Origin: Pelecanus crispus
Lineage: Eukaryota; Chordata; Aves; Pelecaniformes; Pelecanidae
Reading direction: 5' to 3'
Assembly (NCBI RefSeq): GCF_030463565.1
Contig: NC_134646.1
Location: 20,503,296 to 20,567,295, forward strand
DNA: 64,000 nt
Shown here: in pieces, positions 12,401 to 24,300 of the stretch
How positions within the stretch are numbered: position 1 is the stretch's first letter
Layout of the letters: the number at the start of each line of letters is the position of its first letter
The notes under the pieces: generated by a model
Seen by the model: only the letters and a program-made list of their open reading frames with translations
Databases searched by the model: none
Told to the model about the DNA's origin: nothing
Made by a program: the position numbers and the translations under genes

Positions 12401-15400
12401 AAGGATGGAAGACAACAGCAGATTTGTATTGCTGTAACATCATGGACTTCCAGTTAAACATTACCACTCTCAGTGCTAGCCATCATATGAACATGATACA
12501 TTATTGCTGTCCTTAGAAGGGTTACTGGTTTGACGCCAGCTTCTTGGTCCAAATCAAAGTCATTCTGCTGACTTGTTTTCCTGTGTTCAGTACACACCTA
12601 TTTACTATCTATCCCTCTTCTGTAGGTGAGTATCTTATTTCAAAATCAATGCAAAATTTATACTTAATGCTCACAACTGATTCTTTCCTAATTTTTAAAT
12701 TCTTATGTAGGAAATCAATGTTTGCAACAAGTATTTTGATTTGTGTTCATCGGCAGGGACATTAATCACCTGCCAACCTGCCATTTTTTTTATTGCCTTT
12801 GCTGAGTTGCGGTGTATTTGGCTCCCCACAGTAACAACTAGGTTAACTGAAGTATTGCAAAGCATGACTAAAGTATCAGAAACCATGGCTTGCCTGAGGC
12901 GTATTTCAGTGTGTAATTATGGTACTACTATAGTGTATTGGAATTGTGAGTTTACAAAGAATATATACAGACGCACTAAGATGATAAGGTTTGAACAAAA
13001 AACCAGGTACTATAACTGTAGCTGGGTTTTCTCTCCCCCCCACACTTTATCCTCTTTGCCCTGACAGTAGAACTTGAATAACAAAGTTGAATAACAAAGA
13101 AGTAGAATACAAGTAATTTGTTTAAATTTAGTTAAAAATTGCCCAGAAATTATTTGTCAGGAAAATAAATCCACAGCACCACACACCACTTACCTCTAAT
13201 GTGTATGTAATGAAGATTAAAGTTCTTCTAAACAACTATTCCTAAAATATATAGTTAAAAAAAAAATCAAGAAGGATTTCTCTTCAGTTCACCCATTGTA
13301 ATGACAACAATAATTTCTGACCCATGGTAGCAACATACTTATAATTTTCATGTAAATTATTTTGATCTAGCCTAGTCCTTCTCCCTGCTGTGATGGCGAA
13401 AATGCCTTTTACTTCAATATTAAGATGATTAAGCCCCACATTTTAAAAGTGTTAGGTCTCGGAAAGAACAAGAAACTCAGTAATCTTGACCAATCCCTTT
13501 CACTGTTTACCTGCAGAGCACAGGCTCAAATTCAAGAGCACCTAAAAACAAATCTGAAAGTGATCCCCCAGGTACCACACAGTCCTGATTCGGGAATCAG
13601 GCATAGCTGTGTGACCGAGGACATCCACTCAATAGACTTCACTTACAGCTGTGTGGGCAGAATAAACAGAAAGAGTGTAGTCACTGTAGGCAAGCATAGG
13701 TCACTTTTACTGCAGAGGTTCCAGGAAAGATTGAAATGCACTGTTGTGCTGCACAGGGACTTTTATGACTACCACATACCATGTAGTCATTGCCTGAATA
13801 AACAGAAGACACATCTAGATCTGCCAACCCAGCTCCTTTAATCAATGTAAGATTCAGACTCAAAATGCAGACTTCAACAGCAAAAGCTCTGGTCTCAATA
13901 TTAAATACGTTTGGAGTTTGTTCTGTGTTTCTACCAGGCTATGCACACGTACACCTTGTAGCTGCCTTCCACAATTGCTTCTCCTCCAACTTCAATTACA
14001 GGCCATAGTGTCATTATAGCTCAAAGTGAACCTCAGCTATGATCTCTCTCTCTCTCCCACTCTCCCTTGTGGGCACACTTCCCAAAGGACAAGCTCTCAC
14101 TAAGTGTTTCCCAGCACAGGACCAAAATGGGGCTGTCAACCTACCACGAACCTGTTCTCACCTGCCAGCCACAGTCATAGGGAAGGCATTCTCCTTAGCC
14201 GTTGTCTTCATTTTTTGTCTGAGTGAAACCTGAAGCTGTAGCTGTTAGCATGGATCCCAAGTTTGGGAGTTGGTAGTCCCTTCCAATGTCATTAACATAG
14301 CAGGCCCTACTACAGCTGGGAACTGCCAGGAACTCATCTCTCAGTGCCTGTGGCAAGCTACTGATACAGCTACATAACCCTGTCTCTTCCAAACTTCATT
14401 TACCTGTACTTACAAAGTGAGCAGGTGGATTCCTCCCTCCTCCACCCACCGCCTCTTTCAAATGACACTCAAGCCCAGCTGCTGCTGCTTTTCTTCTGTG
14501 ACCATAGAGCTAAGGAGAGAGACACAGAGGAGAAGCACTCAGGCTGTAGCTGTACAATTTGGGGAACGTCTACATTGTGAATGAAAGACACCCCAGCTTG
14601 AAATGCTGAGGAGCTTGATGATGCCTGGAGCTGGTTCTGCATGGACCGAGCCACCTCCAGAATTAGCATAGCAATACTTGTACGCTGCTGCAGTGCTCAA
14701 GCCAATAAAGCCTGCTTTGCCACATGGTATATTGGCTGGACTGCAGCACTACAGGAACACCAAACAGACTGAGAACCTAAGCTAGTAAGTGGGCCTGGTC
14801 CTGCAAAGTACTGCAAATTTACCCAGCCTCTGCTAGCTTCAGTGCATTGAAAGCTGTCCATCTTTACTCAGCATGTCCTCCTGAGTTAACACTAGCAGCT
14901 CTCCACCTCTTTCCTTGTTAGGCAAGGTCTTTAATAGCTTCATGTGCTTTTGATCTTAGGTTCAGGCCTTGGGAAAAACAGGCCTGGCTGGCAGCACAGA
15001 AATAGATTAATAGTTCATGAACTGTTCTCTTAATGTTGTTTGGAATTGCCTCCAGAGATACTTCATTTCTGTCATGCTTCATACCCTGCTTATTTTCCAT
15101 TACAGCCTCCTTTGATGTAGGTCCCTTCAGTCAGACAGAAGAATATCAATTAAGTCATTTGTGATACACTCACTATTAATACTAAATTATACAAATATCT
15201 CCATTATCCACATGCACTATTAGTGTTAGGGCATGTCTACACATGGGACCTATTATGGAATTAGGTAGGTGTGAATTTGTAACTTTTTCACACAACTCCC
15301 TGAATAAGATCTCACTATTATACAAAGCACACATCTGCAACAGCGAATTAAGCAAAACCTCACCAGAGTGCTCAGTCTAGGTTAAAAGTGGCTACAGGAA

Positions 15401-17582
15401 GAGCTAGCACTACATTAGTCATCCTGCTCTGCCAAAATCCAGGTGCTGTAGTTCAGCCAGATATAAAGAATGTGCAATTAAAAATACCAGTTATTGGCAT
15501 AGCTTAGCAGTGATGAAGACGTGGAGAGCACTTTCTGTTGCAAAGTGTGGGGAACTATTTGCAACTAGTGACATGTGCAACAATCACTATAATTTTGACT
15601 GAGCTGTAGACTACATTTCAGCAATCTAAACCTAAAAAAAAAATCAAACTAAGAAACACCCTTTTGTCCAATTGTTAAGGTTAACTGTTAAGGTCAGAAA
15701 ATAAAGAGCATGCCTTTGTGACTTGAACAACAGAGAAAATCTTGGTGTTCAAAACTACCTGTTTTGGTCTCAAGCCAAGTCACCTCCTAAATACTATAGA
15801 GTTAAAAAATTACAGCCATGCTCATAACAGTATTTTAAACATCACAATAAAGTCCTGCTGAACACATGAATTGTTTTAAAACTCTTTTGCATGAACAGAG
15901 TAATACACACAGAGGTGTAGAAAGGATTTTCCATTCTTGCATTTAGGAGATTCAGAAATGGAATTGTATGGCATATAAAGCTCATTATCCTGGATGCCTT
16001 AGGGAAAAAGGGAGGAATATATTCACATCATGCTCATTTTTCTGGCCTCAAAAATTTTTGGCACTCTCCATTATTATTGGCATACTAAAGAAACTTGTTT
16101 TATTGCTGACAAGCATTCCTCCAGCAAAACTAGACCACCAACGCTAATTGTAAATACACACATTATGACAGCTTCTAAAAGCCTAGTAGGGAAAGCTCCT
16201 CAGCTTCTCTCACCGCTTCCTAAACCTCTGTAGAGCTATGGCAGTTTATATCAGCAGGGCATCTGCCGTATATTTTATTTCCTGAGAAGCACTGCTCTCG
16301 AGATGCTGAACAACAGCCTGGGGGCCATTAGCAGTTCCCAGAGCAAGTGCTGGTAATCCATGGAGAAGCGTCTGACCTTCTGGGGCTCCCTGCCTTGCAT
16401 TCAGCTCTCACAGCAACGGCTTTGCTAGGTATCTCTCCACGTGAATTCTCACTGTTAGCACATAGGACTGATAAAAGCAAGGAAGGTAGTCTGTGAAACA
16501 GTTGACCTAGCTACTGGTAGCAGCCCAGAAAGTAATTTAGAGCCGAAAATGCTCTGAAAGAATAGCGCAACATTAACTGCAGTAACCTTTTTGTAGAGAC
16601 AAGCTTTCAGAAAGAATGCTCTTAACTGAGGGCAAATTACTACCACCTACACATAGCAATTTCAAGTATATTGACTTCCTTGTTCTCCTCATCTCTCCCA
16701 TCTGTTTCCTCTATTTTTGCATGCCCACATCACAAGTATGTGTTAATTTCTTTTCTCCCATCTTCCCTTTCCCTCCCCCCTACTTCCTTGCAGATTTGCC
16801 AGGGGCACAGAGAGTCTGCAGACACTCTCTTCTTCAATGGACAGACTCCAGAGGGAATTCAAAATAAGAAAGGAAATTAATTAGGAGTTTCACTCAGCCA
16901 GGAAGGGTTCAAGTGCACAGCAGCTGGAGGCAAATCACTGTTTTGACTGGGTTGTCAAAACATGCAAATCAGTGTACCTGTTTATTCAGTGTCTCCTTAC
17001 CCTGCCTCTCCTCCATCCTTCTGGGAATGCTATAGAATAAGTAGTTGTTAAACAGTCATTCTTTTTAGCAAATGGGATCTTTCTCAAAAATTTTTGGACC
17101 ATCATTTTAACTACTGGATCAAGTACTGCTTACAGATCTTAGAGTGGTAATCTTAGCAAGCTCCTTTCCTCCTCGTTCTTATGAAAACCTAACATACTGG
17201 GTTTTATATCACTTAACATAACATTTTATTTATTAATTTTTATATTTGGAAACTTGCTCTATCCAGTGCTGAAAGTCATGTAACAAAGACGTGTAGTAAG
17301 TTTAATTATTCTGCTGCACCAAAGCACACTCCGAATGTGTAGCAGGATTCTCACAAACAGAAAGGAAGACAGAAGCTTTGCTGAGCAAAGCATCAGAATC
17401 TAACACTTAAAAGGTACGGTGAGTCTACCACTATTCCAGTCTACTGTGCGAAGACACATATGGCACCATCACCCACCACAGTGCTCTGACGATGTGGCCG
17501 GAGATGGGATTAACAGCAGTAAGCATGCCTCCCTCTTTTATTCTCGGTCCCTCGACTGTAGCATTCTGACAGCCTGTTTTTA
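6447..17582. other. Intergenic sequence, no gene recognised
   Basis: This is about 11 kb of unannotated, AT-rich sequence. Open frames here are short and show no recognisable domains; the longest, at 13,425-13,841, has no family resemblance that I know. Small A-rich tracts occur, for example near 11,179-11,210. No RNA gene, CR1 body or exon with matching splice sites was identified. In mammals MAPK10 is the neighbour on this side of ARHGAP24, but I found no exon of it here. Confidence 0.55.
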
Positions 17583-17689
17583 ATAGAATCATAGAATCAT
17601 TTAGGTTGGAAAAGACCTTTAAGATCATCCAGTCCAACCATTAACCTAACACTACCAAGTCCACCACTAAACCAATTAAGGGTAGAGTA
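17583..17689 (-). mobile_element. Short CR1 3'-end fragment (minus strand)
   Basis: Read on the minus strand, this begins at ACTCTACCCTTAATTGG, continues through the TTAGTGGTGGACTTGGTAGTG segment and ends with ATGATTCTATGATTCTATT. It is nearly the same unit as the fragment at 6,339-6,446 and shares its 5' truncation point. It abuts, 5' end to 5' end, the plus-strand CR1 that starts at about 17,693, which has a different 3' end and is therefore a separate insertion. Confidence 0.85.
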
Positions 17690-17692
17690 ATA

Positions 17693-18952
17693 AATCAAAA
17701 TTACCAACACGGCTTCACTAAGGGCAAATCGTGCCTGACAAATTTGGTGACCTTCTACGACGAGGCTACAGTGTTGGTGGATAAGGGAAGAGCAACTGAC
17801 GCCATCTACCTGGACTTGTGCAAAGCATTTTACACTGTCACACATGACATCCTTGTCTTTAAATTGGAAAGACATGGATTTGACAGATAGACCACTTGGT
17901 GGATAAGGAGTTGGCTGGATGGTCACACTCAAAGAAACGTCAATGACTTGATGTCCAAGCAGAGACCAGTGACAAGTAGTGTTCTTCAGGGGTCAGTATT
18001 GGGACCGGCGCTGTTTAACATCATCATCAATGACATGGACAGTGGGATTGAATGCACCCTCAGCAAGTTTGCTGATGACATCAAGCTGTGTAGTGTGGTC
18101 AACATGCTGTAGGGAAGGGATGCCATCCAGAAGGACCTTGACAGGTTTGAGAGGTAGGTCCATGTGAAATTGATGAAGTTCAACAAGGCCAAGTACAAGG
18201 TCCTGCACCTGGGTCAGGGCAATCCCAAACACAAATACAGGCTGGGCAGAGGATGGATTGAGAGCAGCCCTGAGGAGAAGGACTTGGGGATGTTGGTTGA
18301 TGAGAAGCTCAGCATGACCTGGCAATGTGCACTTGCAGCCCAGAAAGCCAGCCGTACCCTGGGCTGCATCAAAAGCAGCATGACGAGCAGGTCAAGGGAG
18401 GTGAGTCTCGCCCTCTACTCCGCTCTCATGAGACCCCACCTGGAGTACTGCATTCAGCTCTGGGGCCCCCAACATAAGACAGACATGGACCTGTTGGAGC
18501 AAGTCCAGAGGAGGGCCATGAAGATGATCAGAGGGCTGGAGCACCTCTCCTATTGAAGAAAGGCTGGGAGAGTTGTGGTTGTTCAGCCTGCAGAAGAGAA
18601 GGCTGTGCGGAGACCTCATAGCAGCCTTCCAGTACCTGAAGGGAGCCTACAAGAAAGCTGGAGAGGGACTTTTTACAAGGGCATGTAGTGATAGGACAAG
18701 GGGTAATGGCTTTAAACTGAAAGAGCATAGATTTAGATTAGATATAAGAAAGAAATTCTTCACTATGAGGGTGGTGAGGCACTGGAACAGGTTGCCCAGA
18801 GAAGTTATGGATGCCTCATCCCTGGAAGTATTCAAGGCAAGATGGATGGGGCTATGAGCAATCTGGTCTAGTGGACGGTGTCCCTGCCCATGGCAGGGGC
18901 ATTGGAACTAGATGATCTTTAAGGTCTCTTCCAATCCAAACCATTCTATGAA
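17693..18952 (+). mobile_element. CR1 retrotransposon, 5'-truncated, older subfamily
   Basis: This plus-strand CR1 copy covers the C-terminal half of ORF2 and the 3' UTR. The 3' end (the CATGGCAGGGGCATTGGAAC segment followed by AAACCATTCTATG) differs from the TTAGTGGTGGACTTGG type seen in the other copies, so it belongs to a different CR1 subfamily. It starts at the motif for an [19 protein letters not shown] block. It carries more stops than the copy at 4,680, which suggests greater age. The left boundary is within a few bases of the minus-strand fragment. Confidence 0.92.
17699..18857 (+). pseudogene. CR1 reverse transcriptase remnant, several stops
   Basis: The sequence resembles the C-terminal half of CR1 ORF2: [13 protein letters not shown] start, [16 protein letters not shown], a [18 protein letters not shown] block, the catalytic FADD at 18,068-18,079, then [19 protein letters not shown] and the [19 protein letters not shown] block. 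Stops interrupt it, including TAG where CR1 relatives have Trp near 17,888 (DRxTTxW block), TAG after a leucine near 18,111, a stop near 18,153 and TGA near 18,555. It is a non-functional remnant. The catalytic aspartates are retained, but the N-terminal RT fingers and the endonuclease are absent. Confidence 0.85.
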
Positions 18953-19297
18953 AATGAGAAAATCGGCTTACTCTGAGTGAGAAAGCAGGACTTTCTCCAT
19001 CCCAGGATACTGCTGCGGGGACTACTGTATACATCTAGAGTAAAAATATGAATTCCAGTTAAGAAAATACTTATCTCAGAGACTTTGCTGTCATGTCAAC
19101 AGATGTCAGATACTGCTTAAATTGTGAGCCAACTTTGAGGCCTACTGCATCAGATATCAAGGTGTCTCCCATTCAATTTAAAAATTGGAATTAACATAGT
19201 AATCTGTTTCCTTCTCTCACCATTGTGGTGACATCTTGTGATTGCTACTAACTGACTTAAAACATGCTCCTTCCCATTACCTTGATCTCTCCCTGTC

Positions 19298-19403
19298 TGA
19301 CTTTTTCTGATTTACACACAGACTGGATGTGCACCAGACATGTTCACAGTTGACTTTTTCTGATTTACACACAGACTGGATGTGCACCAGACATGTTCAC
19401 AGT
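19298..19403. repeat. Perfect 53-bp tandem duplication
   Basis: Two identical copies, 19,298-19,350 and 19,351-19,403, stand head to tail without spacer. Each begins TGACTTTTTCTGATTT and ends CATGTTCACAGT. I compared the copies base by base and saw no mismatch, so the duplication is very recent or an assembly duplication. It lies about 1.7 kb beyond the ARHGAP24 stop codon and outside recognisable coding sequence. Confidence 0.95.
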
Positions 19404-19903
19404 AATCAGTACAATAGGCGCCCTGACTGGGAACTCTGAACCTTACCAGACACAAATAATGCATCCACAAGCACCACATGTAATGCTCTATTGTAAGTTA
19501 GTATTTCTCTGAAATGTAAACCTCATGTTTGCTTCCCAGTATCATTCCCCCACCTAATTAATACTTGTCTAATATACATGCTATAACCAAGAATATTCTT
19601 TCTCAATTGGAATTAAAAAATAATTGCAATATATTTAAGAGACACTAGAGGGAAGCCAAGATGTCACAACAACCCTCTGTAATAATATAGCTTGCAGTCC
19701 TAAATGCAAAGTTAAAAACAAAAACTCCTTAACATGGTGTAGAAATTACCAGTTATACTTACTATATGTAAAGATGCCAAACAAATTATTAATTTACAGC
19801 ATGGCTTTGCTGTTTCTGTTTGATTGGCACTCTGCATGCTGTTAGGCTCCAGGCTGTTCCCTCTGTGTGTTCCCTTGGTGATGCTGAGAGCCTGGGAACT
19901 TTC

Positions 19904-20963
19904 ACAGTTGTAACGCTTGACAGTAATCTCATGAAACATTCAGACAGTATGGTAACTTGCTAATATACACTGTAAATATGAGTGATGAATATGTTGGTGT
20001 GTTTTCTTCCTTATTTGCTGTTTGTTACACACTTGCTTTGGCAGTTTCTACTCTAGACATAATTGTTTTGTTATTTTTTTCAGCACCCACCACACTGACA
20101 AGGCTATGGGGATGTCCAGTTTATCCCCTCTGTGTGTCCCTTCACCAGCATTACAAAAAAGACTCAGTTTCACCCAGAGTACAGAGGTAAGTCAGATGCA
20201 AATATGGTCAGAACAACTAGTTTATATTCCTGCTCTGAGCTGCAGTAATCAGGCACAGGGCTTCTTTAAGGGTACCCCAAAAAGCTCTGGTCCTGTGATT
20301 GACTTCCCCTTAAGTTCCCCTTTCCCCTCTCCCAACTTCTTACTCTGCCACCCACATTTGCTCCCAAACAAGCAGCTGTTTACCCTTTTGCCATTGTCCC
20401 CAATTTTGCTGACTTGATATCCTCATTTGTTTTTTTATGATATGGGTGTCCTGGTACTTTCTACCCCGGCCATCAATTCTGTGAAATTAGTACCACTTTA
20501 TTTTGCCCATAGCATGCTGCTGTTTCTCATCCTGCTGTCTTTTTAGAAGCGACGCAAATCAGGGTTAACCATCGGCACATATACCTTAACATATCTGTTT
20601 ATCTTCACTCCCCAGCAAGAGGGGTAACAAAAAAAACCCAACCAAAACAAAAAAACATTTGATATACAAAATAAGCTGATGGTAACACAATGCCAAAAAT
20701 AGCTTATTATGTTAAGTGCAAGGGAGAAAAGCCTTGATATAAAGCTTGATTGCAACAACATTTCAATTTACCAGTTTAAATACAAGACTTGCATTAAAAT
20801 ATTTCTTGAGATACATCTCTTGCTAAGGTGATTTTTTTTAAATTTATATACACGTATCCAGTTGTAACACTTGACAGTAGTATCAAGAAGCATTCAAAGA
20901 GTATAGCTTGATAAGTACACACTGTAGATATGAGTGGTTAATGTCTGTATGATTTCTTCCTTC
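19904..20963. repeat. Diverged direct repeat pair, about 105 bp each
   Basis: The copies lie at about 19,904-20,012 and 20,859-20,963, in the same orientation and about 954 bp apart. Both open with GTTGTAAC then CTTGACAGTA, share CATTCA and ACACTGTA, and end at ATATGAGTG followed by TTTCTTCCTT. By eye identity is roughly three quarters with a short gap. The second copy lies in the presumed ARHGAP24 3' UTR and the first beyond the candidate poly(A) signal. They may be copies of an unrecognised repeat family or an old segmental duplication. Confidence 0.75.
20497..20502 (-). terminator. Candidate ARHGAP24 poly(A) signal AATAAA
   Basis: The minus strand reads AATAAA here, about 575 bp beyond the ARHGAP24 stop codon. 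It is the first canonical hexamer I found after the stop. The downstream element is not strongly GT-rich, so the true site may be further left. This is a prediction from a short motif. Confidence 0.35.
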
Positions 20964-21075
20964 AAGGGTTTATAACATTATGTTGAGTACTAGCCTCAGA
21001 CAGGTGACCAGCCACCTGATACAGTATAATACCCCAAGCCCTTCCCCAAAGTCCCACAGTCTACGCTTCCAATGC
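20503..21075 (-). other. ARHGAP24: Presumed ARHGAP24 3' UTR
   Basis: This is the sequence between the ARHGAP24 stop codon (TGA at 21,076-21,078, minus strand) and the first AATAAA. It is AT-rich and includes the right-hand copy of the diverged 105-bp repeat. The extent depends on the poly(A) site and is not proven by the sequence alone. Confidence 0.45.
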
Positions 21076-21319
21076 TCACTGGATCCAGATGGTGTTGCCT
21101 CTTTCTGGTCTGCGAGACTCCACTGTCAGTTCTCCAAAAGTGGAGAAAAACTGCTCCATTTCCTTCTGCAACATATCATTCCTCTTCTCTGCATCTTCCT
21201 TGGCCCGTTCTGCATTACGCATTTTGATTTCTACCATTGTGAACTTCTTCCGCTCTTGATCCAGTTCTTCATGCAGGGCCATCATTTCTGTCTCCAGAGT
21301 GAGATTCCTCTGCTCCAAG
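21076..21319 (-). CDS. ARHGAP24: ARHGAP24 last coding exon (coiled coil, C-terminus)
   Basis: The acceptor TTGCAG precedes base 21,319, and the first base C completes a Ser codon begun in the upstream exon. It then encodes 80 residues (574-653 of the short isoform) ending ERGNTIWIQ and the stop TGA at 21,076-21,078. The sequence is highly charged and heptad-like ([19 protein letters not shown], then [20 protein letters not shown]), a coiled coil. In the human protein the C-terminal region mediates dimerisation and filamin A binding. Near identity to the mammalian C-terminus as I remember it supports strong constraint. The exon continues into the 3' UTR. Confidence 0.97.
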
Positions 21320-24300
21320 CTGCAAAAACAAAATAAAAGCAGACAGATCCTGAGCAGCACTCCTCACTCACTCAAGCAGAAATGCACACCAAATTCATAC
21401 ATGTGTCTTTTCATTTACAAGGCTTAGACTGAATTTTTGAGAGGTATATCTACAAACCATGGCTTCCTCAATGAACCATTCTCATAGGGCAATCTCTTTG
21501 GTAGCTCATTTAGAAAATGCCTAATAACAGCCACTGGCAAGGTTCATAGTAGCAAACAGCTCCATCTAATTCTCCAGGAATAGGCTAAGTATTCCTTCTA
21601 CTTCTGGAAGTGTTGACACCCAGCTCCTGCTGTAGTTGCACTAGTGTCACTTCGAAGGTCAGAATAATGCCCTGAATGCCTTTGTTTCACTGCTAATCTC
21701 CTTTCTTCAGCTGATTTATCTGCTCTATCTATTTAATTTAAAAAAAAAAACAAAAAAACCACAAACCACTATTAACATGTTTTTTGTCTAAAAAACTGAC
21801 CCTATTTCAGATCTAGCTTTCCAATGGAAAGTATTAGAAATTCTAGTGGTACTAAACACACAGTCATCATGCATATTAAACATTATAAGAAGTGCTCTAC
21901 TACACTGCATACTACACTGAAAATAGTGATGTGGGCGAAAGACTGCAATATTCTGTATGCTGCACTTTCACTGTCAGCTGCTGTTGCCAGTAGCTCTCAC
22001 ATGTTGTGATCCAGCTATGACTTGCAGTGCCAGAGGTACCAATGCAAAGGACTGCTGTGCAACAGAGGTGAGAACAAGTCCTGAACAGCGTTACTGAAGA
22101 ACCTATATTACAAAGAGAGCATGTTCAGCTCTGCACTGCCCTGCAGTGTTAATGTAAGCCTGGACTTTGAGGTTATTCACTGATGACTATGGCCATCCAC
22201 CCTAGCAACCTCGTTGTGTGCAAGAAGAGTCCGCACTATCTGTAGACAAAGACACGGCTCTCCCTTGCCTTCTGTAACAGGTCTGAGCTGTGAAGGAAAG
22301 GCTCAGGCAAAGCAGCAGTGCGGAGATAGGACCATGAGCAGAGGTAACTCCCAGATGCAGCACTGTCTCAGGAGGAACAAGGACTCTGGAAAGGAGTTCC
22401 AGCAGTCTCCCTGTCCCAAAAACTACATGTGGAATAAGCCATGGCACTGCTTTCACTGAAAGGTGATGTCCAGTTGCCCTTCTCAGTGTCTGGAGAACAG
22501 GCATCAACTAATGAAAACATTGTGAGAGCCTACTGATGTTGTTAATTAGATTCTACAGAAATTCACAAGGTTCTGGCTTTATTTTTGATGCCAGTAGGAT
22601 AGCGTGCCACAACCATGGCAAGCAATTGCTCTGAAACAAACCCCTTTGGATCATGATATTGCAAAAGCAATGTCAGAGTATGTCAACACTGAAAGACCAA
22701 CAACTCAGTGGTGAGCACCCAGTGACTGCAGCTAGTGGAGATTGCTAGCAAGTCATGAGAGGGAAAAATTTGGATTTACTCTGCAAAAGGCAGTCAGATG
22801 GTAGAGGCAAACCGTCTTACCTTTTTATCTTTGTCTCATACTCTAGTTTTTGCTTGGCCATCTCTTGCTTCAAGCTGGACACCAGGCTGTGCAAAGCACT
22901 GTGATTGTTAGTACTGTTGGCCACAAACGTTTCACTGTTATCACTGCTGCTGGTGGCTCGGCTGCTGTGGCCCCCCACGCTCCTTCTGTCACTTTTGTTC
23001 TCATAGTCACCTGGGTTAGAGAGGTCTTCATGTGGTGGTCCATCCAGCACAGAGTCTTCAAAGTTACCCGCATAAAAGTCCTGCTCAGGGCAGGTGGTGG
23101 TGGATGAACGACAGGAGTTGGAGTGCTCAGGGAGGGATATTTCACAAGAAGATGTTGACCAGGTGGCACTGTCCACACTCTGTTTGTCATCAGAGTTCAC
23201 CATAGAGAACTGCTGGTGGACATTGTCATAGGTAGAAAGCCTGTTGTGCTGGCCTGACTCACTCACTGATTCCTTCTGCTTGTTGTCCCTCAGTGTGACA
23301 TAGCCATTGGGCACCCAGCCCGGGGTCCGGCTGTTGAGGGTGTTGCTGTGCCCATCTGTGCTAGAAACACCCATCCGCACACCTCCGTTCTGCACACTGT
23401 GTGTGCCCATCTTAGTCACTGGTCCTTTCAGGGACGACGTTCTCCTGGTTTGCAGGGTACAGTTTGGTAAGGTCTGGCTCTTCTCAGGGCCCTCAACAGA
23501 GCTGCTGAAGGACCCATTGGTGACTATGCCACTGCCTTTATTAAAAGCAGGATTTTTTTTCACCATGAGTGGTGGGCTTCTGGTGACATCTAGTTTCTGG
23601 ATGCTGTTCCTGGGGCTATTTGTCTTGCTGCCTGGCAGAGCAGTTGGAGACTCATTGTCCATGCTTCCCCTTTGGGGAGACTCAGGTTTGTCCCAAGAGC
23701 AGCGCCTCACTGCCATCTCCTTGGTGTTGTTGTTCTCTTTGTTCTGTAGCTGCCCCGCAATCACTTTCTTTGGCATTTCATTGTTGTTGTTGCATACCTC
23801 AGGTCCCATCTGAGGGTCTGTATCCTTGGGAAACAGCTCTTCATGTTTGCTAATCATCACTGACATTAGCTGCTGGACTACTACTGTACCTGAAAGGAGA
23901 CACCAAGCATGTGGTCATTAATGGACTATTTTGTTTAGGGCGTAAATATACTTTATCCATCAGATTCCACAAATACTTAGTAAACATTCAGCTTATACAA
24001 ACATCTACGTAATGCATCCATCTATGTAACACCCTGAATGTTTAACACACCTGAAGTGCCTCTGGCTACCGGACCAGATCAGCACCACCTCTTCCTTCCA
24101 TCAAACCAAGCCCACCTAAGAACAAGGAACTTCTGCGAAGAAGCTATTACCGTGACAGTAACTGCATCCCAGAGAGACCACAGAAGGAAATAATGACACA
24201 GGTGTTTAGTCTTTTGGAGCAAAACAGGGCAGTAATATGACAGAATTAATTTAATGTGAATGCCTTTAACCACTCTGTAGTGAGACTGTATGCAACCAGG

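Noticed and set aside
13425..13841. 138-codon open frame on the plus strand
   Set aside because: No domain, family resemblance, splice context or promoter signal was seen. A frame of this length is expected by chance in 64 kb.
23307..23813. 168-codon open frame on the plus strand within the large ARHGAP24 exon
   Set aside because: It is exactly antisense to a well-supported coding exon and has no recognisable domain, so it is a shadow of the real frame.
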